Part shown: positions 55,061-64,000 of the stretch, piece by piece
How the letters are laid out: every line of letters begins with the position of its first letter
Position numbering within the stretch: position 1 is the first letter of the stretch
Source of the DNA: Helianthus annuus
Lineage: Eukaryota; Streptophyta; Magnoliopsida; Asterales; Asteraceae
Assembly (NCBI RefSeq): GCF_002127325.2
Contig: NC_035441.2
Coordinates: forward strand, 46,628,663-46,692,662
DNA length: 64,000 nucleotides
Reading direction: 5' to 3'
Position numbers and translations under genes: made by a program
The notes under the pieces: model-generated
Databases searched by the model: none
Seen by the model: only the letters and a program-made list of their open reading frames with translations
What the model was told of the DNA's origin: nothing

Positions 55061-56350
55061 AAAGGCACGACCCCTAGCTTCATTGCCGTTGTTGTTGTTG
55101 TTTCCCCCGTTGTTGTTGTGCCCGTTCCCCTGGTTATTGTTGTTGCGATTCTAGTTCTGGTTCAATTGAGGGCGGTCACGTTTGAAGTGACCTTCAGCCC
55201 CACACTGGAAACATCCCCGGTTTCCACGCTGTGGCTGCTGCTGCTGGTTCTGTGGAGTTAGCGGTGGGAGTTGCTGGTTCTGATTTGCTGGCCGTGAGCT
55301 TCTACAATCCTTAGCCTCATGACCCATCTTGAGGCATCTTTGACAACGTTCCCTGCGACATCTTCCACTGTGGTGTTTGTTGCACCTACTACACCATGGG
55401 TGAATTCCCCGATATCCACCCTGCCCCTGACTGCCTGATGATTGCTGATTCGGACTCTGGTAGTCATTTGTCTTGCGCTGCTATGCTTGAGACTGAACAG
55501 AAACTGATCCCTTGCTGGAATCCCCCTCCCATTTTCTTTTGTTGTCACTGGGGGTAGTAGGAGTAGCAGCTGATGCGGTAGCAGTAGTAGCGCAGATACG
55601 TTTGGGCAGCCTGTTCTGATCCACTGCCTGATCTGTGAGACGATGAGCGAGGCGTTGGATAGCCTGGATGTTGTCAAGATTAGCCGATGTTACGTGGCTC
55701 TGAATCTCTGGCGCTAATCCCTTGAGATACATCTCAATGCGCTTGATCGAGGGTCCACCATAGTTGGGCACAGCACAGCCAACTCGTTAGACCTTTTAGT
55801 ATAAGCTTCTATTTCTGACCCAGACATTTTCAAATGGTACAACTCATCTTCCAACTTGTGGATGTCTTCTCGAGTGTAGTATTACCTTTTAATCAGTTCC
55901 TTGAAATCATTCCAAGGGGTGGCGTTAGCAGCTGCCAACCCTAAGATCTGCACTTGCGCGTTCCACCAAGTCACCGCAATTCCTTCGAGAATGCCGGTGG
56001 CATACTTCACCCTGCGAGCCTCCGGGCATTCGCACATTTCAAACACTGACTCTAGCTTCTCAAACCAATGGAGGAGTCCCACTACCCCTCGGTGCCACTG
56101 AAAGTACTTGGACGACAGTCCATGAAGTTCTTGAATGTGCAGATAGGCTACTGCGCGTGTTGACCTATTGTGTACGAATAGTGCAAAGTTAAATACGAGA
56201 GTTGGTTTAAGGGTGTAGGATCTAAAGATCCTAGTGTGAGTTGTAACTACAGGATATACCTCCTGCTTGTGCAGCTGCAAGTGCCGCAGCAACTTGTTCT
56301 TGAATGAGAGCCGCCAACTGGGCTTGTGTTAGGTTAACGCGTCCGGCCAT
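55061..56350 (-). pseudogene. Chr-1 gag, multiply broken
   Basis: ATG 56350 (M-A-G-R-V-N-L-T-Q-A-Q). A frameshift follows within about 50 codons; frame 56292-55882 carries the core gag region (GLLHWFEKLESVFEMC...YATGILEGIAVTWWNAQ) to a stop after L-I-K-R; frame 55771-55481 carries the next part. Two zinc-knuckle-like Cys/His stretches (CQRCLKMGHEAKDC and CFQCGAEGHFKRD) lie before protease, with more stops (near 55481 and 55153). No functional Gag is expected. Confidence 0.85.
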
Positions 56351-56649
56351 TGATCTTCACATCAAAGGCAATATAAGTGAGAAAGATTCGCGACTAGTGC
56401 GATGACAGAAGAGTGTAAGCACGTAGGTGTTCTCAAGTACTAACGATTAGTAAGCAATGTACTCTAGCATACTACGAGCAAAGTTCTATGTAGTTCTAGC
56501 AAGCAGGTAATGAACATAAACCTTATTACCTAGGATGTCGAGTCTTGCACGTGGAGTGAAGCGTCGTTGTGGATCGTTGAGAGCACTGTTCTGGTTATAG
56601 TCTGGTTTTAATAAAAACATTTTTCCCATATTAAAACCAAGTTCTCTAT

Positions 56650-56669
56650 AACCAATGGCTCTGATACCA
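56650..56669 (-). other. Chr-1 primer binding site
   Basis: The complement reads TGGTATCAGAGCCATTGGTT, matching initiator-Met tRNA, just inside the 5' LTR. Confidence 0.9.
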
Positions 56670-56672
56670 ATC

Positions 56673-58127
56673 TGTCACACCCCCAAAACCCACACGCGGA
56701 GTACCACCGCTTGGAGGCGTGACATGACCAGGATCAAGCCATCAATCATATTGAACATAGCATAATATAAATAAGATAGTTCGTAAAACCCAATTCAATA
56801 CAATTGATGTTCTAAACCAAACATAGTATCAATAGCGGAAGCGTAATAATGAAAATCCAAAGTATGTAAGTGTAAACCCAACGTAATGCTAAGTTTGATT
56901 GTTTAAACGTTTTAACATGGCATCCACGATCCATGCTCCACAACGACCTGCTCCTTCCGTGTGCAAGCTCCATAAGTACCTAAGGTCCTGCAAGGCATGC
57001 AGCAGAGAGTCAACAACTAGTTGAGCGAGTTCACAGTTAACACTTCAGTAATAGTATAGTGTGAGTAGTAGTATGTTCGTTCGTTATGTCATGCATCGTA
57101 TTAGTTTCCATCGCGGCCTCCCAGGCAGGTATGCGAAGATTAGGGGATGTTTTTCCCAAGTATTCTAGACTAGGTTTATTTGTATCGCGGCCTCCCAGGC
57201 AGGTGTGCGAAGATAAGTAAATTTAGTTCGCGGCCTTCCTAGGGCAGGTGTGCGAAGTCAGTCATAATATCGCGGCCAACCCTTAGCAGGTGTGCGAAGA
57301 TCAGCTCAATAAGTGTTACTAGTCTAGCCATATCTTATCGTTGGGTTCAATCATCTGAGTATATACAATAAGTCATCCAATCCCATTCCCACCCAGGAAC
57401 CCCATGCGTTGGCTATGTGAACTCACCTTGGGTTTGCTCGGTATGCTAAGTATGTGCTCGAAGTAAATCATTCACGTCCTACGGTATGCACGCATACACA
57501 ATCAGTTTGTATTCAAGGTGTTCACGTATAGATATAATCACAGAAGTACTGAACATGTATTCAATATCATGCAAGTCATGCACGTCACTTAACAGCAGTT
57601 AATCTATCAAGTTAACTTCTAACAGTGTTAAGTTAGGTTACTGTGCAAGTTATCCAAGTTGACGAATTACAGGTCGGCGAATCATATTCTGTTTCGTCAA
57701 CTACTCTTTGACGAAACACTATCTTGTTTCGTCAACTACCCTTGGCGAAACACATCCCCTGTTTCGTCAATTACCCCTTGGCGAAACACCCTCCTTGTTT
57801 CGTCAAGAATTCTATTCCGTCAAGCAAGTCAGTTTCGTCAATCATTTACATCAGTTACAGAATTATCACAGAACCCTAAATGCCGTCATCGTCCAGAAAC
57901 CTTCATACGGGAATCATAGACACAGAATCATACTGTAATCATTCAGGAATTATGGCATTCATGGATTATTAATCATAACAAAATCATGGATTAACTTTAG
58001 ATCATTCTAGCATGTGATTTAACCCTATTAACATACTATCATGCACCCGGATAACACGAATAACATTCTAACATGACTGTTCCCGAGCATCATTCAATCT
58101 AGTTCATCATCACAACACTCTACATCC

Positions 58128-58190
<63 letters not shown>

Positions 58191-58773
58191 TTGTAACCGA
58201 TTATTCATACACTACGAATCTAGAATCATCATCAACATATACTCATATTTGATCCAGAAATCAATCATACACACAACATGTAACAATATCAAAGCATCAA
58301 TGAAACCGATTAAACGAACACGAACTAACCGAGATATCCGGGATGATAGTTTGATCGCTAAAGGGCTTGGGAGAACACAGAGTTGCTAACGTGTGTCAAA
58401 TGAACGGTTCCGTATAACTTATGTGCGTCTAAGTGTTCTCGGCCCTTAATGGGCTTGACGAATCAGATGGGCCGGCGAAACAGGCTGTTTCGTCGAGCTA
58501 TATCTTGGCGAATCACTCTCTTGTTTCGTCGAAGAGTGCTTGGCGAAACACACTTGTGTTTCGTCGGGTTGTTCAAGTGTTAACAGTTTAAGTTTATCAA
58601 CAGATTTCAAGTTATACAATCAAACACATAATCATGCAATCACAGAACACTTTATATATCACAACGTGTGCATTACAAATCAAACAAGTCAAACGACTAG
58701 TCAGTCAAAGTCAACGGTCAAAGTCAACGTTCATTTAATGCGAAAGTGAAAGTCGAAAGTTCGAGTTGTCACA
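56673..58773 (-). repeat. Chr-1 5' LTR (2,101 bp)
   Basis: Pairs with 49422-51537. Relative to it: about 28 bp extra near 58090, one extra GTTTCGTC-type unit near 57705, a 43-bp loss near 58385 and a shorter (TA)n run (58130-58189). Confidence 0.93.
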
Positions 58774-59492
58774 CAGATACATGCTGACCTAGCTGTACGT
58801 TGTCGCGCTATAGATCTAATACACCCGAAAGAGGCCCTCAAGTGCCCAAAAGAAACCCAAGAAACCTATATCAAACTGAGTAAAACTCATTTGATCTGTA
58901 TATTATACCATCTCTACTAAAGATCTATTTTGTTCTCTTCTCAACCTATTCCCAGTTAAGATTTCAGAAATCTGGATTGGACTTGTGAAATATGTGGTAG
59001 GGAAGATACTTGCATGATAGAATGTGTTGTTCATATTTCCAGGATTTGATTTGTATTTATTTGGGTGTTCATGGTTAAGCAATTAAAACATGATAAAACA
59101 GATTATATGCAGACCTAGACACAGTCGGGATATCTTAAAGGATGAAATCAGTATACTCACCTACTACGATGTATCTTTGTGCATACCTTGATCGCGGGGG
59201 TATATCCTGAAGTGGGACACACTAGTATATCATAATTAAAATTACCTTAACGTATCATACGGTAATGGTACTTGAAATGTTCATGCATTTTGTTTAAGTG
59301 GACAAACATACTGGTAATCGTCTTGAACTGCTTTTCACGAAAAATTAAATAAAGAATTATCTAATTGTGTGAAACAGTTTGCTTGTGCTGATATGATCTT
59401 CTTACCAGTGATTCTCACAAAAATAGAGTGTTTATTGTTTTGTATTTACTTACTTTCAGAAAAATATAAAAATCCAAAAATAGTGTCTTTTT
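58774..59492 (+). other. Cop-1 non-coding 3' part, right of Chr-1
   Basis: No gene or repeat recognised. It continues the non-coding 3' region of Cop-1 after Chr-1. Confidence 0.5.
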
Positions 59493-59590
59493 CTGTTTAA
59501 AATTCTTAACGTACGGAAAACTGTTATTCATGGAGGACTTGTTACTGATAGGGGGAGACGGTGTTAGAAAGCGAGTTCAAAATTTTCAAT
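59493..59590 (+). repeat. 98-bp direct repeat, left copy
   Basis: Repeated at 62993-63090 with one difference (GAAAGCGAG versus GAAAGTGAG). The two copies are exactly 3,500 bp apart and bracket the inverted segment. Each contains an AGGGGGAG tract. Confidence 0.95.
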
Positions 59591-59629
59591 TTTTTTGTAT
59601 TTTTTTTAAGTTTTAAAATTTATAACTTA

Positions 59630-59926
59630 GAGCATTCACATCCAAAGAACCAAATTCTGTGTGGGGTGTTTTTAAAATATAAAAAGTATAAAAAGTGGTT
59701 GTGAGTGGAGGAGAGAGAAAATGTTACTGTTCATCTGTATATTTGGGGGGACACTGTTCACCCCCTATAATTTTTTAATATATTTTGAAAGTGGTTGTGA
59801 GTGGAGGAGAGAGAAAAGGTAATAATAAAGGTATAAAAATATTATTTAATTGAAAGGGAGAGAGAAAATGTAGTGTTTTTTAGTGTAATTTAGGGTGAAA
59901 ATATAATGGAATGGATGTGAATGCTC
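59630..59926. mobile_element. Harbinger/Tourist-like MITE (297 bp)
   Basis: Perfect 15-bp terminal inverted repeats GAGCATTCACATCCA, flanked by TTA at 59627-59629 and 59927-59929. The sequence on either side joins to match the Cop-1 family. Internally, GTGGTTGTGAGTGGAGGAG occurs twice (about 59694 and 59791). No coding capacity. The 3-bp TTA duplication is typical of PIF/Harbinger elements. Confidence 0.9.
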
Positions 59927-60177
59927 TTACTCCCCCTAAACACACGCAGTAACTAAACTCTTTTTGGCTTAGGGAAATTTCTCCCCCTAAATTTTTGTTT
60001 TTATGGAGCAAGTTTTGAAAACACAAATTTACAAACACAAACAGACTCCGACTTCAATTTGACAATAAGTTTTTCACCAAAAAATCATGAATCAATCACT
60101 AAAGTAAATAGTTAGTTACCAATTTTAACCTACTATTCACCTCAGACACTTTACAGGAACAACCACTGTTGAACACA

Positions 60178-61992
60178 TCAACAGTCCTTCTTGGTCATCC
60201 TGCACAATCTCAAAAACTTAGTTAGACTTAACAACCCAAACCTGACCGGTTTTGGGTCACTATGTAAATCCACATAAGATGCTTCTAACCAATATCCATC
60301 ACACCTTACTTGTGTCTTGGATGTTGTACTTGTTGTTGAACAAGATTTATAACTTCCACTAGGTCTTTGATCACGAGAGTTCCAATAAAAACACGGATTT
60401 TCTGACCTTTGAAAATTATTATCTTGATACCTTCTTCTCCCATTATTAAACCATGAATTTTGAAAAAAAATTGGATGTTGTTGAACATTCGAGTTACTAA
60501 AACCGATTACCAAAACTCTGGTATCGATTTTGATATCCAAAATTTCTATTTTGACTTTGAAACCGATTTGATTACCAAAACTCTGGTATCGATTTTGATA
60601 TCCAAAATTTCTATTTTGACTTTGAAACCGATTTGATTTACCATTAAAATGACTAAATTGTGTAGAAAAACTTCTTGGTCTATCAAATCGTCTTGATGTT
60701 GAAGTTTTAGATTGAAATCTTGGTTGATTATATTGACAATGTGGTTGCACATTATTATTTAAACCAACCCTATTCCCATCCTTAACCTCATCAACTTTTT
60801 CTTTATTTTTCTTCAAAGGACAACAACTCGCCACGTGCCCTTTGTTGTGACATCTAAAACAAGATTTCGTCTTATAATTTCTCTTTTTCTAAAATCTCTT
60901 TTTAAATGTTTTCTTCTTTTCGTCTTTAGTATCCTCCTCCGATGTATGAGGTGTACTGTCAGACTCAACAGATTCTTTCAAAGATTCTGGACTACTTGGC
61001 AAGTCCACAGCTATCGGATCCAATACAGCTGGTGTAGTAGGCACAAAATCAATTAACTCATTTTCATCAGGTAAAAAAGAGTATTCTTGATTTTTAGAAG
61101 ATGAGGCTTTACTAAACCCCAAACCCTTTTTATCATTACTCTTTTTCAAACTTTTTTGAATGTGAGTCCTAACTAATGAAGAATTTCCAAATTTGTCTAA
61201 CTTTCCTTTAAGTTCAACAATTTGGTCTTGTGCAATGGCCAATTCCCTGCACTTTTCAGAAAATTCATTAGTTTTGTCCTTCACAGTTTCACGAGCCAAA
61301 TCAATGACCTGTAACTGTTCATTGACTTTGCTTGTTAAACTACTGATTTCATGTTCATTTGATTTGAGTTTATCTAAACAATTTGACTCTCTTTTAATCA
61401 AAAGAACATTTAACTCCTTTTGTTTTTCCAAATCAGCTAATAGAATTTTGTTTTGCTCCGATAGGCTGTTAACTTTATCCTGTACTTCAGTGCAATTATG
61501 ACACGTATGACTTACAGGTTCTGATGTTACCTTCACCTTTGTTATAAGTCCATTCACACCATTCATGCATTTTGAAACTTCTGCAACCTTCTTCTCAATA
61601 TTCTCCTCATCTGCTTTCTTCTTCTCTTCTATACTTTGTCCAGATGAACTCTGATAACGCTTTTCTAAAGCTTCCCACAGCTCATAAGAAGTCCCACAGT
61701 GCTTGATAGTATGTTTAATTCCCTCAGGCAAGGACATCTTGATCACTGCTAAAGCTTTCTTCTCAGCATTTACCATGATTTTCTCAGATTCATCCATCAT
61801 CTCATAAGAAATCACTTTAACTCTCCCGTCAACTCGTCGTGTGGCAGCGATGTACCCATCGATCATACAATTCCACATTCTCGTATCTTCACTTTTCACA
61901 AATGCCTCAAACTCCTCTTTCCAGATAGTATATTCTTTGATGTTTTTCAGCTTTGGCCAAACAGTCTCACTGACCTTATCCACTTTAACCAT
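60178..61992 (-). pseudogene. gag of the inverted Cop-1-family copy
   Basis: ATG 61992 (M-V-K-V-D-K-V-S-E-T). Open through the position where the plus copy has its stop, to a TAG at 60889 (Gln of R-F-Q-K-K-R). Beyond it the zinc knuckle (CCHC ending H-V-A-S-C-C) and tail are in frame to 60178. A 65-bp tandem duplication (about 60506-60635) shifts the frame and a nearby loss restores it. Confidence 0.85.
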
Positions 61993-62992
61993 CTTTAAAC
62001 ACGTTTTACCGTAACCGTACTGATAAAACCGTACAATATTTTTCCAAAAACTGTTTTTACCAAATAATACCGTTAGAATCGCCTCGAAAAAACGAATCCA
62101 ATGATATATAATGTCGAAAACCAAATTCGGAAATTTCAAAAGTCTTTTTTTTGGTCCTAAAAATCAACCGAGTTCAACCGTGCAAACGGTTTGTCGAGAT
62201 GAGCTACGGAACACTTTCTATTTTCAAAAACGTTAAATCCTCTATACGTATCTAAATAAATACTCCACCTTTTAATTTTGCTGGCAAACCAAGTTAATTT
62301 CGCCGTGTCACGCTAATTATGCTGGCAAACCAAGTTAAATATGCTGATAGAGTAGTTATAATTATGCTGGTAGAGGAATTATAATTATGCTGGTTTTTTA
62401 AATTCGCTGGAATAATTATGCTAGCTGATCAAATTCGCTGGTTAATTATGCTAGCTTAATTTCGCTGGTCAGATTAATTTCGCCGGCCGCCGGTCAATTA
62501 ATTTCGCTGGCTAATCAGGTCGCTCTTACGACGACTTTAATTTCGCCGATCACCGTAATAATGTCGCTGAGGACAATTACAACGGTTACCAAAGTCGCCT
62601 TTGGATTTAATTTCACCGGTCACCGAAGTTAAATTTGCTGGATCAGATAAATTCGCCAGAACAGTTAATTTCGCTCAGTAACTATGGAAACTCAATCTGT
62701 TCGAAATTTTTGATGATTTTCTGGATTCTGCTAACACAAATCTGCAAAATCACAAAACCTAATCAGCAAAGTAATTACGAAAATTATGAAGAACTTATGA
62801 AAAATCACGAAGAACACGAAGAACAGTCTTCGAATCTTCAAGTCTTTCAGCCAAAAATTCTTCAAGATAATCAACCAAACAAACCAGAATATCAACACAG
62901 CCAACAATTTCGAAAATCAGTATCAAACACACAAAAATTTCAAAAATTTCAAAACCCTAATTTTTAGGTTTCAAAAATTTTGAAAAATCTCC

Positions 62993-63090
62993 CTGTTTAA
63001 AATTCTTAACGTACGGAAAACTGTTATTCATGGAGGACTTGTTACTGATAGGGGGAGACGGTGTTAGAAAGTGAGTTCAAAATTTTCAAT
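62993..63090 (+). repeat. 98-bp direct repeat, right copy
   Basis: Partner of 59493-59590; the Cop-1 3' sequence continues from here. Confidence 0.95.
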
Positions 63091-63619
63091 CAGGTAGGTT
63101 CTTCTGTGTTGGACAAAAATTTTTGCGTGTTGGTGATAAGTTGAAAAAGCTTAATCTGTGATACAGTTTAACTATCTCTTGAAAAATAATAATTTATTTA
63201 ACTTTGTTGAAAAATTCTTATGGTTTCTCGAGATGTTTGTTTTATAGTATACAGATTGAAGCAGTATGTTGCTGAGAAGATAGTTGCTGAGAAGATAGTT
63301 GCTGTGAGGATGAGAGTTTGATTGGATGCATGGTAGAACCTCCTTTCTATATTGCAGACAAAGTTGAAGAGTTTGAAGATTGCTGTGCAAATGCTAAACT
63401 GGAGTTTACTCAAGTGCTAACGTGTTGAAGATTTGGTGATTGGATGCATCAGCTTAGGGGGAGTCTGTTGCTGACAGTCTGTTGCTGACAGAAGCTATTG
63501 AAGCTGACGCTATCCAAAGACCAAAGACAGTGCAAGACTACGTGAAGATTGCAAGAAGACTGAAGACAAAGTTTTGACTGAAGACAAAGTTTTTATGAAG
63601 CTATTGTCAAGGGGGAGTT
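63091..63619 (+). other. Cop-1 3' non-coding end with polypurine tracts
   Basis: No gene. Carries AGGGGGAG at 63456-63463 and the terminal tract AAGGGGGAG at about 63609-63617 just before the LTR. Short tandem duplications (GAAGATAGTTGCTGAG near 63280; GTCTGTTGCTGACA near 63465). Confidence 0.75.
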
Positions 63620-64000
63620 TGTTGGTGCATATTTGTGATAACATCATAGATTTGGTCTTTGGATATCTTGTAATTAGTTAAACCATAAACAGTTAGCGGG
63701 TTTAGCTTTGTATTATTGAGATTATAGAGTTTGGGCTAAACTAAACCCATTTGGGTCAAGGGGAAACGAATTGGGCTTGCCCATGTAGGAAACCCTAGTC
63801 CAATTAGTAAACCTTGTGTTATATAAACAAGGTTAGGCTTTAATGTTTAGGTTAATCAGTTAATCAGCCAAAACAAAGTTTGAGAGACATTGAAATTCGT
63901 GAGAGCTAGGGTTTGGACGAATTTGAGTGTGTGAGGATCTTGATTGATTGTAATCAGTCAGATAGTTAATCAATAAAGATCCGATTTGAAAGTGATTGCT
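63620..64000 (+). repeat. Cop-1 3' LTR (start only)
   Basis: TGTTGGTGCATATTTG onward, aligned with 45178-45560 at roughly 97% identity by eye; runs off the window. Confidence 0.9.

Larger units (their letters stand above)
59591..62992 (-). other. Inverted partial copy of the Cop-1 family (3.4 kb)
   Basis: Reverse-complement relative of about 45780-48880 of Cop-1: part of the leader, gag and the start of the 3' part, without LTRs. The left junction shares TTTTCAAT with the target. It is diverged from the plus copy by many substitutions and an internal tandem duplication, so it is not a simple inversion of that copy. Confidence 0.88.

Noticed and set aside
59550..59575. AGGGGGAG followed by TGTTAGAAAG as the start of a separate LTR.
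   Set aside because: The following sequence does not match any LTR in the window and is part of the 98-bp repeat; it is a duplicated polypurine tract.

Overview
This is eukaryotic, almost certainly eudicot plant, DNA made entirely of nested transposable elements. No host gene, rRNA or tRNA gene was found. Reasons: six Ty3/gypsy Tat-lineage LTR retrotransposons (archaeal-like second RNase H, additional antisense gene), a Tekay-like chromovirus, a gag-only Ty1/copia element with Sirevirus traits, and a Harbinger-like MITE. The family mix would fit Asteraceae, but the sequence does not prove it. Names used below: Tat-A to Tat-F, Cop-1, Chr-1.

Layout. Tat-A (+) is the oldest layer and survives in pieces (1716-2813, 11937-12884, 44703-45177). 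It was hit by Tat-B (+, only its 3' end seen, 1-1715), Tat-C (-, 2814-11936, TSD ctcag), Tat-D (-, 12885-44702, TSD ctact) and Cop-1 (+, 45178 to beyond the window). Tat-D was hit by Tat-E (-, 18404-39749, TSD cttgg), and Tat-E by Tat-F (+, 20696-31522, TSD gatct). Cop-1 contains Chr-1 (-, 49422-58773) and a 3.4-kb inverted copy of its own family, itself carrying a MITE. LTR pairs diverge in the order nesting predicts: Tat-F about 1 difference in 718, Tat-E about 7 in 719, Tat-D clearly more. Removing each insertion and one target copy restores the sequence of the interrupted element.

Tat-F looks intact: LTR, PBS, gag-protease ORF, an in-frame UAG, an RT/RNase H/aRNase H/integrase ORF, a minisatellite spacer, a convergent antisense gene, PPT and LTR.

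Three features of the Tat family stand out. (1) The stop between gag-protease and RT lies in CAA-UAG-CAA-UUA, the context of the tobamovirus leaky stop, in all four copies that keep the region. (2) The antisense gene is a four-exon gene with GT-AG introns at matching places in four copies, preceded by a conserved antisense promoter (two AACGGCTAG motifs 18 bp apart, an ACGT box, a TATA box); in Tat-F the exons join into one open frame of 450 codons. (3) Two copies (Tat-C, Tat-E) lack RNase H segments whose ends match GT...AG introns using two donors and one acceptor, as if spliced RNA had been reverse-transcribed.

Functionally, sense transcription from the LTR would supply the genomic RNA and Gag/Pol, with readthrough setting the Gag:Pol ratio and splicing possibly diverting some RNA. 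The antisense gene would be transcribed from its own promoter toward the 3' end of pol, the two meeting over the minisatellite spacer.
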